A stretch of DNA of 64,000 nt from CAYVBW01 sp964588685 (GTDB taxonomy: Bacteria > Patescibacteriota > Microgenomatia > UBA1400 > PJMF01), in the NCBI GenBank assembly GCA_964588685.1, contig CAZPQG010000005.1:1-64000 (forward strand), read 5' to 3'. Shown one piece after another: positions 24,717-32,722 of the stretch. A program made the translations under genes and the position numbers. Within the stretch, counting starts at the first letter, position 1, and every line of letters begins with the position of its first letter. The notes below the pieces were generated by a model, which searched no databases, was not told the origin of the DNA, and was given only the letters and a program-made list of their open reading frames with translations.

Positions 24717-25691
24717 TTAATTTATTTTCTTTACGGTAATGCCTGCCTGCTCCAGCATTTTTTTACCGTAACCGGCTGAGTGGTCATGCTGATAAACTAC
24801 TGCCTGCAAATTAGTTCTAGCTAGCATCCGAGCGCAATTAGGGCAGGGCAGCAGATTAATGTATAGGCAGGCGCTGTCCAACTTCACTCCCCGGCGCAAG
24901 GCTTTAAGCACGAGTTCAACTTCAGCATGATTGGTGTCGCAATATTGCAAATCTTGAGGAGGTGTTAAATGTTTTTCCTTGCTTGCGCCCTGATGAAGCA
25001 TGTAAGTTTCATAAGGCACAACTTGATTATGGGCTGACAGTACAAAACGCTGTTTTTTAGCTAGTACCGCTGCAGTTTGAAAAGTATAGTCAAAAGAGAG
25101 TCGGCTTTCTAGTGTTGCCAGCTGCATCAGTTCTGATTCAGCATATTGCTGTTTGCGGGCAGGTTCAATGGCCGGCATATTTTTTTTAATTTGTTCTAAA
25201 TAGCTTAAGGCTTCAGTCTTATCCACAAATGAGCTGACTAATTTATAAGGAAGCTGTCTCTTTTTTAATTGGCGAAATTCTGCGCGGTAATGAAAAGCTC
25301 GATGCCAAGAGCCGTTAATACCGATTACAGCGGCCCAATTGCCTTGTTGAATAAGGCGTGGCGCTTCAGCTTGAGGGTAGAGTAGAGTCTTAATTTGTTC
25401 GCCGTCGCTGTGTTTAATTTTGCCGCTCCTGTATTTCAGTTGCTTTAGAGCTGAAGTTAATGGCGCTAGACTTAAGGCCTTAAAAGGCAACGAGTTTTCT
25501 AAGCCGGCAATATATTCTTCTTCAATACAACCCCAAATTAATTTTTTATCAGTATTGCTTAATAATTGGCGTGACAGCTGCCTGATACGTTCTCCTGAAA
25601 TTTCTCGGGGGCCTAGAATTAAAATTGGCTGCTCTGTGGTCAGCTGTTTTAAGTCTTGAGGAGTGAGATCAGACCAAGAGTAGTGATTCAT
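24717..25691 (-). CDS. dCMP/cytidine deaminase-family protein with a large N-terminal domain
   Basis: 324 aa. The C-terminal 100 residues hold the zinc deaminase core: NHAEVELVLKALRRG (His ligand and catalytic Glu) and LLPCPNCARML (two Cys ligands), as in dCMP deaminases (ComEB family). Residues 1-180 are an additional alpha/beta-looking domain (ILILGPREISGERIRQL; GKIKHSDGEQIKTLL) that I do not recognise. dCMP deaminase supplies dUMP for ThyA, and thyA is 1 kb away, so a role in dUMP supply is plausible. The extra domain and the gene neighbourhood leave room for another substrate. Confidence 0.8.
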   Translation of the reverse strand: MNHYSWSDLTPQDLKQLTTEQPILILGPREISGERIRQLSRQLLSNTDKKLIWGCIEEEYIAGLENSLPFKALSLAPLTSALKQLKYRSGKIKHSDGEQIKTLLYPQAEAPRLIQQGNWAAVIGINGSWHRAFHYRAEFRQLKKRQLPYKLVSSFVDKTEALSYLEQIKKNMPAIEPARKQQYAESELMQLATLESRLSFDYTFQTAAVLAKKQRFVLSAHNQVVPYETYMLHQGASKEKHLTPPQDLQYCDTNHAEVELVLKALRRGVKLDSACLYINLLPCPNCARMLARTNLQAVVYQHDHSAGYGKKMLEQAGITVKKIN

Positions 25692-25755
25692 AACAAATGG
25701 AGTTGATGATTAATATTTTGATTGGTATTTTTTGATATTTTTCTAGTTGATATTT

Positions 25756-26331
25756 TTATGGTTGATATTTTTTTTCAAATCTTTTGAGAATTCTTTTAAT
25801 TTTTTTGGCCTCCTTTTTGTAAAGAGCTGCGTTTTCCAACGGGGTATACCGCAGCCGCCGGTAATTCCATTGGCATAAATCAGGCTCATCAAAAGGAATA
25901 AACTGCATATGCAGATGATCAGTAACTGTCATTTGGGCTTTCTCGCCTCCTTCACGAATTAAACTCCACATACCTTTGCAGCCATGCACTTGTTTGATAA
26001 TTTTTTTGGCTAAGTAGGCAAACTTGCGCATTGTTTCCCATTGCTTTGGCGTGAGTTCTTTGGGGGATCGAATATGCCGGCGGGGGATAGCCATGAGTTG
26101 GCCGTCAATATAGGGATACAAATTAATCGTCAATACTATTTCATTTTCCTCCAGCAGAATATATTTGTCTTTTAAGTCGCAGAAGACGCACTTGCCGGTG
26201 TTTTGCCAAATTTGATCATAATGCCCCTTTGCCCGGGCATTTTTTTTATAGTTCTGACCCGTTTTTTGATGCGAGCTTTTAGAATTAGAAGAGCTGTGTG
26301 CCATGGCTTGATTAGATGGGTTGTACGGCAT
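25756..26331 (-). CDS. HIT-superfamily protein with HxHxQ motif
   Basis: 191 aa. The N-terminal CVFCDLKDKYIL contains the zinc CxxC typical of HIT and GalT relatives. INLYPYIDGQLMAIPRRHI and DHLHMQFIPF follow. The active-site triad reads HLHMQ: the third His of the usual HxHxH hydrolases is Gln, as in the GalT and Ap4A-phosphorylase branches that transfer nucleotides instead of hydrolysing them. It is co-directional with the flanking cytidylyltransferase-like and deaminase genes (gaps of 45 and 64 bp). Confidence 0.87.
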   Translation of the reverse strand: MPYNPSNQAMAHSSSNSKSSHQKTGQNYKKNARAKGHYDQIWQNTGKCVFCDLKDKYILLEENEIVLTINLYPYIDGQLMAIPRRHIRSPKELTPKQWETMRKFAYLAKKIIKQVHGCKGMWSLIREGGEKAQMTVTDHLHMQFIPFDEPDLCQWNYRRLRYTPLENAALYKKEAKKIKRILKRFEKKYQP

Positions 26332-26376
26332 GACTTGCTAAAATAGAAAATAATGCCGATAATACGCTGCTAGTTG

Positions 26377-26955
26377 TTATTTAATTTCGGCGTCTTTTAA
26401 CGGATTTTTCAAAGGATTTTTTCCGTTTTTAAGATATTCTTTTAAAATTTCATTGAGTTGAGCGCTGACACCCTTTTTTAAAATTTTGGTAGTGGAAATA
26501 AAAGGGGATTGCCGGTCAACCAATTTTACCTGGCCGCCGTTTCTGACAACTGTGTTATATTCCGGTGATTCTTTATAGCCTTTATTCCATTCCTCCCTAA
26601 CAGTGACATAAAAATCAGGTTTTAGTTGTTCTAAAGTCGGCTGATTACTCATTTGAGGGACAATAGTGACTAAATCAACAAAGCGGACGTAGCTCAGCAT
26701 TTCAGCTCGGATTTTTTCATCTAAAATTGGTCGGTTAGGGCCTTTTAAAGTGCTAATGGTTTGATTGGAACTGATGCCGACCACTAAGACGTCAGCCAGT
26801 TTTTTAGCCTCATGCAGGTACCTTACTTGCCCGACGTGCAGCATATCCCAGGCGCCGGCAGTATAGACAATAGTTTTGCCTTTGGCTCTGATTTTTTCTC
26901 CGGCTTTTTTAATTTGTTGAGGTGCGATTAAGCGCTTTTTCCAGATGAAGGACAT
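26377..26955 (-). CDS. RfaE/TagD-like cytidylyltransferase-family protein
   Basis: 192 aa. The nucleotidyltransferase fold is shown by VYTAGAWDMLHVGQVRYL (about 29-46), VVGISSNQTI and the C-terminal ISTTKIL. The HxGH signature, which contacts the nucleotide phosphates, reads HVGQ, so the second His is Gln. Relatives attach CMP or AMP to sugar or alcohol phosphates (glycero-manno-heptose, glycerol-3-phosphate). The charged C-terminal tail is rich in Lys and Asn. The APH-like kinase gene upstream could supply its phosphorylated substrate. Confidence 0.82.
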   Translation of the reverse strand: MSFIWKKRLIAPQQIKKAGEKIRAKGKTIVYTAGAWDMLHVGQVRYLHEAKKLADVLVVGISSNQTISTLKGPNRPILDEKIRAEMLSYVRFVDLVTIVPQMSNQPTLEQLKPDFYVTVREEWNKGYKESPEYNTVVRNGGQVKLVDRQSPFISTTKILKKGVSAQLNEILKEYLKNGKNPLKNPLKDAEIK

Positions 26956-27002
26956 AGTTTAAGCTTACTTTTAATAATTTTTAAGTTTGTTTTAGTCGTA
27001 TT

Positions 27003-27031
27003 AAAAAACTTTACCCGCACAAGCGAGCGGG
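27003..27031 (-). terminator. Intrinsic terminator after the APH-like kinase gene
   Basis: Read on the minus strand, CCCGC and GCGGG flank an 8-nt loop and are followed by TAAAG and a T-run, 53 bp past the stop codon. The stretch between it and the next start (26955) must then hold a promoter or allow read-through. Confidence 0.6.
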
Positions 27032-27083
27032 CAGCAGACAGGATTAGCTCCAACCTATTTATACCAGTTTTGATAAAGATAAA

Positions 27084-28283
27084 TCAACTGCTGTTATTGC
27101 TAGTTGACAATAAATTCTGTTTTAACAACCAATTTTTAGTACGCACAAAATGTTCGTTTTGAGGCAAAAATTGATAGGGATTGTGCCGTAAAAATTTATA
27201 AAAATCATAGAATAGAAAAAAAGTTGTTAAAGACTGCAACAATTTAGGTTCCGGTAGTTGCTGCTGGCCGCGCTTGGCATAACCGGAGTTGAGAAAGTAT
27301 TTTTTAACTTGGAGTTCAGTTTTGTATTGGCAGTCAATCAGTAAAAAGGCCAGTGTTCTGGCCACGTCGAGTACTCTTGGTCCTAGAGCTGCTTTTTCAA
27401 AATCTAAAATACCGCTCACAGTCAGTAATTCTTGGCTTGATTGATTGTCATCCGGGCTTGATTGATTATGATTTGTTTGATTTTTTTGCCTAGTTTTTTG
27501 AGGATCTAAAATAAATTTTTTGGCAGCCGGATTCTTTTGTACAAAAGTGTATGGCTTATTTTGAAATAAAATATTGCCGCGCACAAAATCTAAATGTAAA
27601 ATTTGTTGATTTGGTAAATTTGTAAGATTTTTTAAAACTTGTTGCAAATAAGGAAAGACGTTAAGTTTTGGGTTAAGTTTTAGTTTTTCTTTAAGTGCTT
27701 TTTGCACCCCTTCTTTATAAAAATATGTATTCATTACGTTTAATTTTTCCTCTAAAATCAATCTTTCTCGTTTTATTAAATTGAACTGCTTTGGCTTAAA
27801 TGCTGCTAAATCGTGATGCAGCTGACCCAAAACTTGGCCCAACAGTTTAATGTGCTTCATAGTATAATTGTCCCAGTTAATAGTAGAGCCGGGTAGGTAG
27901 TTATACAAGCAGCAATAGTATTTGCTGTTGGAATGAGTAATTTGAAGGATGGATTTTAGCCGGCCGGCTTTTTTGTTATTAGCAGCCTTATGAGCGGCTG
28001 TGCCGGGAGTGTTAGTTAATCCAGAGTAGGTTTGGCGGGTCGGCCAGCCTTGCCGGGCTAAGTAATTTGAGACAAGATTGGCTGTTTTAATTTTAGGCAG
28101 GATATCAGGTTCATTTTTGTAAAAAATTAAGGCCAATTTTTTCTCATCCTTTAGTTCCAAAGGAATAATATTGTTGCGATATCCGGTTTGTGGTTGTAAA
28201 ATTCGTATAGCTTTTGTCTCTAAGCCATAAGCAGCCAGCACTTTTAAGATTAACGCTTGGTTATGATAAGGCTTGTTAAGCAT
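27084..28283 (-). CDS. Aminoglycoside-phosphotransferase-fold (APH/choline kinase-like) kinase
   Basis: 399 aa. The catalytic loop ILHLDFVRGNILF (HxDxxxxN) and the metal-binding ILDFEKAALGPRVLDVART (the IDFE/D equivalent) mark the APH fold. The N-terminal lobe has QTGYRNNIIPLEL and the Lys-bearing strand ALIFYKNE. Two low-complexity insertions (about 110-122 and 265-290, Asn/Gln/Ser rich) enlarge it. Relatives phosphorylate small alcohols such as choline, homoserine or methylthioribose as well as aminoglycosides; resistance is unlikely here. It ends in TGA, followed by a terminator. Confidence 0.85.
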   Translation of the reverse strand: MLNKPYHNQALILKVLAAYGLETKAIRILQPQTGYRNNIIPLELKDEKKLALIFYKNEPDILPKIKTANLVSNYLARQGWPTRQTYSGLTNTPGTAAHKAANNKKAGRLKSILQITHSNSKYYCCLYNYLPGSTINWDNYTMKHIKLLGQVLGQLHHDLAAFKPKQFNLIKRERLILEEKLNVMNTYFYKEGVQKALKEKLKLNPKLNVFPYLQQVLKNLTNLPNQQILHLDFVRGNILFQNKPYTFVQKNPAAKKFILDPQKTRQKNQTNHNQSSPDDNQSSQELLTVSGILDFEKAALGPRVLDVARTLAFLLIDCQYKTELQVKKYFLNSGYAKRGQQQLPEPKLLQSLTTFFLFYDFYKFLRHNPYQFLPQNEHFVRTKNWLLKQNLLSTSNNSS

Positions 28284-28332
28284 GTGATTAAAGTTAAGAC
28301 TTTGAGTCTATCTTTATTACTTTTATAATTTT

Positions 28333-29133
28333 ATGCGTATTACTGCTATTAAAACTCCGCTTGTTAAACCTCATGAAGATTTGCAGCAGCTAATTGCTGA
28401 TAATATTGAGCAGATCAGTGAAAAATCGGTTTTAGTTATTACTTCAAAAATAATTAGTTATGCTCAAAATCGATTAGTGCCTATTAAGACCGGCACCAGG
28501 CAAGAAAAGCATCAACTGGTTCAACAGGAAGCTGATCAGTACCTTGCTCACACCTATTCCCAATATGATATCATTTTAGCAATTAAAAATGGTCATTTAA
28601 CAGCTAATGCCGGAATAGATCAATCAAATGCTGACGGCCATTATGTTTTATGGCCTGAAAATTTACAAGAGACTATCAATCAACTTTGGCATTTTGCGCG
28701 CCGGCATTATCAAGTGCAGGAACTGGGCATCATTGTTACTGACAGTCGCACCTGGCCTTTAAGGTGGGGGGTGGTAGGCACTTGTTTGGCTCACTGTGGT
28801 TTTAAACAGCTGCATGATTATCGAGGCAAAAAAGATTTATTTGGCCGTAAAATTAAATCAGTGCAGCTCAATATTGCAGAAGCAATTGCCTCAGCAGCCG
28901 TACTGGCTATGGGTGAGGTGGCAGAGCAAACACCGCTGGCTCTAGTCAATCAAATCAACCACATTGCATTTCAGGATCGAGTGCCCACTGAACAAGAATT
29001 AAAAGATCTTAAAATTAAGTTGGCGGATGATATGTATGGTCCGTTTTTAAAAAGTGTTCCGTGGCAGAAAAACAAATCCAAGCATAAACCTGACCAAGAA
29101 GTTGGGTTAGGGCAGAAAAATAAGTCTATTTAA
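28333..29133 (+). CDS. CofE-like coenzyme F420-0:L-glutamate ligase family protein
   Basis: 266 aa. The N-terminal TPLVKPHEDL, VLVITSKIISYAQNRL, NGHLTANAGIDQSNADG and VTDSRTWPLRWGVVGT match the F420 ligase family (PF01996), including the NAGID loop and the TDSrg-P-R-G segment that bind GTP and metal. Archaeal and actinobacterial CofE/FbiB add glutamates to F420-0. F420 synthesis is not known in CPR bacteria and no other cof/fbi gene is in the window, so the real substrate is unknown. It is divergent from the APH-like kinase with only 49 bp between them, which suggests shared regulation. Confidence 0.87.
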   Translation: MRITAIKTPLVKPHEDLQQLIADNIEQISEKSVLVITSKIISYAQNRLVPIKTGTRQEKHQLVQQEADQYLAHTYSQYDIILAIKNGHLTANAGIDQSNADGHYVLWPENLQETINQLWHFARRHYQVQELGIIVTDSRTWPLRWGVVGTCLAHCGFKQLHDYRGKKDLFGRKIKSVQLNIAEAIASAAVLAMGEVAEQTPLALVNQINHIAFQDRVPTEQELKDLKIKLADDMYGPFLKSVPWQKNKSKHKPDQEVGLGQKNKSI

Positions 29134-29137
29134 GGTT

Positions 29138-29419
29138 TTAAATATCGCTAAAATCTTCTTCCAAAATCACTGTCTCTTCTAATTCCTGCCAAATTGTTTC
29201 CAAGTCATCGTCATTACTTATTTCCGGCTGTGAATCCAACTCCTGTTCAATTAATTCTTCTTCACTAGGGAGATCTTCAGCCCTTTCGATCTTAGCTTCT
29301 TCTGTAGTCGGTTCATAATCGGCTTCAAATCCACCAAATCGATAAACATAAAATAATGCTCCAAAGCCGATAGTTAACAGAGCGATCAGCACAATTAAAA
29401 AAAGTAGGTTGTTTTTCAT
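29138..29419 (-). CDS. Small membrane-anchored acidic protein
   Basis: 93 aa. One N-terminal membrane helix (about residues 5-26) is followed by an acidic tail with more than 25 Asp/Glu residues, expected outside the cell. No family is recognised. It overlaps no other gene and converges with the CofE-like gene four bases away. It lies downstream of two further envelope proteins on the same strand, probably as the end of one operon. Confidence 0.65.
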   Translation of the reverse strand: MKNNLLFLIVLIALLTIGFGALFYVYRFGGFEADYEPTTEEAKIERAEDLPSEEELIEQELDSQPEISNDDDLETIWQELEETVILEEDFSDI

Positions 29420-29488
29420 AGATAAATTTTATTTAGTAGATGAAGTAGTGATGAGGTAATGTCGTATTTTTAATAATTGTTAAAAGAT

Positions 29489-30175
29489 TTATTCCATTAC
29501 AGCCAGCACAGCCTGACGCATTTCAAGTAATGTTTGCATGAATAAAGCTTGAGCTTGCAACGCATCATCTCGTGCTTGCAAAGCTATGCGGCGCTGCGCC
29601 TGATAATCTTCAGGATCAACATTGTTAAATCCTTCTTGAGCTGTTTCTGCTTTTTCCATGGCTTGCTCCAGCAGTTTCAAGGCGTCAGCCAATCTTTCTT
29701 GACCTTGAGTAACATCTTTTCCTTCTTCAGCCAATTTTTCTAACCGTGTTTCAATCTTTTCTGAAATTGAAGTTAGTCGTTGATAATAAAAAGTATATCT
29801 TTTTTGAATGCGCATGGCGTGCTGATTAAGCATTTGAGCTCTGGCTTGAGTTTGTTTTTGCGTTTGCTGGGCTGTTTCCTGGTCCGGTAGTGTTCCATCG
29901 CGGGCTTGTTCAGCTTTTTTTTGTGCTTGTCCGGGCTGTTCTTGAATTTGGATGCTCGCCTCTTCATCAGGGGCGGTGTTCGGCTCGGTTTCGTCGTCAT
30001 AATTTTCTTCTATAATAATTTTTTCTTGATTTTGCTGCTCTTGTTCATGACTGTTAGGCTGAGCAGTATTGATTGGTTGAGCCAAAACTTTGGGAACACT
30101 GACGGCTAAAAGCAGGGCTGTTAACAATAGTGCAGAGGCAGTAGGAAAGAAGGGAGTTTTTTTCATAGTTTTCAT
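29489..30175 (-). CDS. Secreted helical protein, unknown function
   Basis: 228 aa. A signal peptide (about 1-32, ending VLAQ) is followed by a Gln/Glu/Pro-rich linker (33-110) and a helical C-terminus (about 115-228). That C-terminus has heptad-like spacing (YYQRLTSISEKIETRLEKLAEEG; ALKLLEQAMEKAETAQEGF) typical of coiled-coil periplasmic or surface proteins. The start may be residue 4 (ATG 30166). It lies between the small membrane protein and the S41-like gene, all on the minus strand. I do not recognise a named domain. Confidence 0.7.
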   Translation of the reverse strand: MKTMKKTPFFPTASALLLTALLLAVSVPKVLAQPINTAQPNSHEQEQQNQEKIIIEENYDDETEPNTAPDEEASIQIQEQPGQAQKKAEQARDGTLPDQETAQQTQKQTQARAQMLNQHAMRIQKRYTFYYQRLTSISEKIETRLEKLAEEGKDVTQGQERLADALKLLEQAMEKAETAQEGFNNVDPEDYQAQRRIALQARDDALQAQALFMQTLLEMRQAVLAVME

Positions 30176-30236
30176 TTCAATGGTTTTTAAGGTAATCGCT
30201 ACTTCCTAGTATAGGGGGTTATTGAGTAAAAGTAAA

Positions 30237-31553
30237 CTATGGAGCTGTTGAAAACAGATCAGCGGCTGCATTGACCAGTTCGGGGTTGCTGAAGTATTGA
30301 TTCAGCTGTGCCTGCCAATCCGGATCTTTTATATGTATCATTGGTTCCACACCATTGCCTTCAATCGGTGCGCCGTCCTCGCGCAAAGTTAAGTGATGCA
30401 CCAAAAATACAGAGTATTTTTCTTGATCTGTGAGCTGATTTTCCAGGGGAAAAACTTTTTCGATAGTACCCCAGCCCATGGTAGGAGTGCCGACTAGCAC
30501 GCCGACATTATATTTTTTAAGCACACTAGCCATGACTTCAGCCGTCGATTGAGTTTGATCGTCTATAAGAATAATTATTTTCTTGTAACGAACTAAACTG
30601 GGCAGCCAGCCGGTGCGAGTTTTGTAATCTACAATCTGATCTTGTTGTATGAATTGATAAGCGTATCGATTATTGCCGATAAACGGTCCTAAAAAATAGG
30701 GCAGGCCATCAATAGCGCCGCCAATATTACCCCTTAGGTCTAAGATTAAGCTGTCCAGTCCGTCGCCTCTGTCATCTACTTTTTCAGTAACTTCGGCTAA
30801 TTCTTGGACAGTGGTTGGCGAAAATTGCTTGATTCTTAAATAAAAAATTTGATCGGACAGCAGACGCCATTCCATGGTGGGGTTAACGCCTGTTTCATCA
30901 TATCGCGAGCGGGCAGCTTCATCGCCTAAAGTTTGACGGGCAGCTTTGACTTGGGCTAACTGTTCTTGTGCTTCAGGACTGTCATCTTGGGTTAGTTCCT
31001 GGCTTTTTTGTTCATAAGCTTGCACTATTTCTTCTTGCGAGGATTCCGAATCTACTTCCAGAGCTTGATAATGGTCGGTTTCAGGATCAATATTGCTTAC
31101 TTTTTCCACTAGATCTTGTTCTAATTGTTGTGAATAGAGCCGGCTGCGGCTAAACGGTTCAAGGTTAGCTAAGACCATATCAGCTAGCTGCACAGCAAAC
31201 TCGCGCTTGGTTTCATCATTGGAATATTGTTTGAGTAGTTCTAAAATTTTATCGTCTAATTCATTATAAGTTTGAACAGTATTACCCAGAGGTTGGGCTG
31301 TTAATTTTTCAATGGCTAAAACATGTATTTTAACTAATTGCTGCTCACTGACTTTATTCCAATAATTATCTAAAATAATGCTGCGAATTTCGCGTAAAAA
31401 TGCCAGCTGCGGATGAGCTGTTTCTTGTTCACTGTCGGAAAATTGATTAAGCAGCGGTAGTTGATCTTGATGATTGGCAATCAATAGCCCACCGCCCAAC
31501 CCAATTAAGAGTGCCATTGCGATAGATAAAAGCAGTTTGTAAATTTTTTTCAT
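30237..31553 (-). CDS. S41 protease homologue lacking catalytic Lys/Gln, with a J-like domain in place of PDZ
   Basis: 438 aa with an N-terminal membrane anchor (about 5-26). The S41 core is clear: SLILDLRGNIGGAIDGL (268-283) and the nucleophile region DDQTQSTAEVMASVL with S336. In active CtpA/CtpB enzymes the Lys lies 25 residues after the Ser in GKGTVQ; here the same position is W361 in MGWGTIE, and the following Gln is E365. Between the N-terminal helical region and the core, where PDZ normally sits, residues about 159-222 follow the J-domain pattern (DHYQALEVDSESSQEEI, LGDEAARSRYDETG) but have TQDD instead of HPD. It is therefore probably a pseudoprotease or a protein-binding scaffold at the membrane. 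An intact S41 gene is at 49622. Confidence 0.82.
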   Translation of the reverse strand: MKKIYKLLLSIAMALLIGLGGGLLIANHQDQLPLLNQFSDSEQETAHPQLAFLREIRSIILDNYWNKVSEQQLVKIHVLAIEKLTAQPLGNTVQTYNELDDKILELLKQYSNDETKREFAVQLADMVLANLEPFSRSRLYSQQLEQDLVEKVSNIDPETDHYQALEVDSESSQEEIVQAYEQKSQELTQDDSPEAQEQLAQVKAARQTLGDEAARSRYDETGVNPTMEWRLLSDQIFYLRIKQFSPTTVQELAEVTEKVDDRGDGLDSLILDLRGNIGGAIDGLPYFLGPFIGNNRYAYQFIQQDQIVDYKTRTGWLPSLVRYKKIIILIDDQTQSTAEVMASVLKKYNVGVLVGTPTMGWGTIEKVFPLENQLTDQEKYSVFLVHHLTLREDGAPIEGNGVEPMIHIKDPDWQAQLNQYFSNPELVNAAADLFSTAP

Positions 31554-31763
31554 GGCTTGTTGTTAACTTAACATAGTTTGGTTGCAGGTAAAAGACAAAA
31601 TTAAGCTGTTTTTTTAAATTAAATTTAAATGGAAAAAATTTCCGACAGCAATTTAATTGTTGACTGATTTAAAGTTTTAATAAATGCATTAACTGGACAT
31701 TTTTAAAAAGATATTATAAAATTACCTCTGGTTACTTATTAAATACATACTTGTTTTTATAAA

Positions 31764-32660
31764 ATGAAAAAAGAAAGAGGAATAAATCCAAAGCAAAATA
31801 ATCATGTTGAGAAATCAGCAGAAGCCCCAGAGTGCTTAGGGGAAGAAAAAAATCTTGAACAGTTAGCTGCAGATATTTTAGAAATGTGCGATCCATTATT
31901 AGGAGAAGAGTTATTAAAAAAGGGTACACGAAACTTTATTTTTTACAAAATGGAATGTTTAGAAGAAGTAATTAATCGTGAAAAACAATCTGAGAAAAAA
32001 TGCCGAGAAATTATTGAAAACATATATGATTTATTTAGCTTTGTGATTAAAAGCTTGATAACCCTGATAGATGATTCGGAAAATGGGCACGACTTTGTTT
32101 TTGTTGAAGATCCGGCGCTTTATAATAATTCGAAACCGAAAATTAATGATTTATTAAAAGAATTAAGTGGTAAGTTGAAAAATTCAAATGAATTATCAGA
32201 AGAACTAGAATTATTGGTGGAAAATAAGCTGGAACCATTAAGCAAATTGAGCGAAGCATTGGAAGCTATGCACAGTTTGGCAGCAATGGTTGAAGAAGCA
32301 GAAATAACAATTCAAAATATAGTTCTAATCAATGAAGAGCTCAGCTTAAATCAAGATTGTCAAACATTAGAAGAATTAGTTGGAGAAGCATATAATTTGC
32401 TTAATGAATCTCAAATAATCGGTCAAAATTTAGCAGATTTTGAGGAAGCAAAAACAAAACTTTGGACAACTAGAACCCAAACTTTATTTGAGTTAAAAAA
32501 AGAAATTAAGATGTCTGAACCTCCAACTGACGATCTTAAAAGAACAGTTCAAAAAATAATTAGTAGATATCCGCAAAAAGATTGTAATTATGGGGGAAAC
32601 GGCTTCATGGTTTTAGGGGATTATTTTCCCTCTAAAATTTTGAGATATATGATCTCTTAG
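31764..32660 (+). CDS. Unrecognised helical protein
   Basis: 298 aa, mostly alpha-helical and rich in Glu, Leu, Lys and Asn, with long coiled-coil-like stretches (about 125-250: LLKELSGKLKNSNELSEEL; LEPLSKLSEALEAMHSL). There is no signal peptide or membrane segment. The C-terminal 40 residues (KIISRYPQKDCNYGG to the end) differ in character and contain Cys, Gly and Tyr. The gene is isolated, has few Pro, Gln or Ala codons compared with neighbours and no visible ribosome-binding site. The function is unknown, and lineage-specific origin or transfer is possible. Confidence 0.65.
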   Translation: MKKERGINPKQNNHVEKSAEAPECLGEEKNLEQLAADILEMCDPLLGEELLKKGTRNFIFYKMECLEEVINREKQSEKKCREIIENIYDLFSFVIKSLITLIDDSENGHDFVFVEDPALYNNSKPKINDLLKELSGKLKNSNELSEELELLVENKLEPLSKLSEALEAMHSLAAMVEEAEITIQNIVLINEELSLNQDCQTLEELVGEAYNLLNESQIIGQNLADFEEAKTKLWTTRTQTLFELKKEIKMSEPPTDDLKRTVQKIISRYPQKDCNYGGNGFMVLGDYFPSKILRYMIS

Positions 32661-32722
32661 AGAAAGTTTTTTAAGCAAATAACCACTTAGCTCGCGCCAA
32701 CTGTTGTTGTATACTAAACTCC

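Noticed and set aside
27084..28283. Aminoglycoside resistance gene
   Set aside because: Only the general APH fold is supported; neighbours are metabolic and no mobile or resistance context exists.
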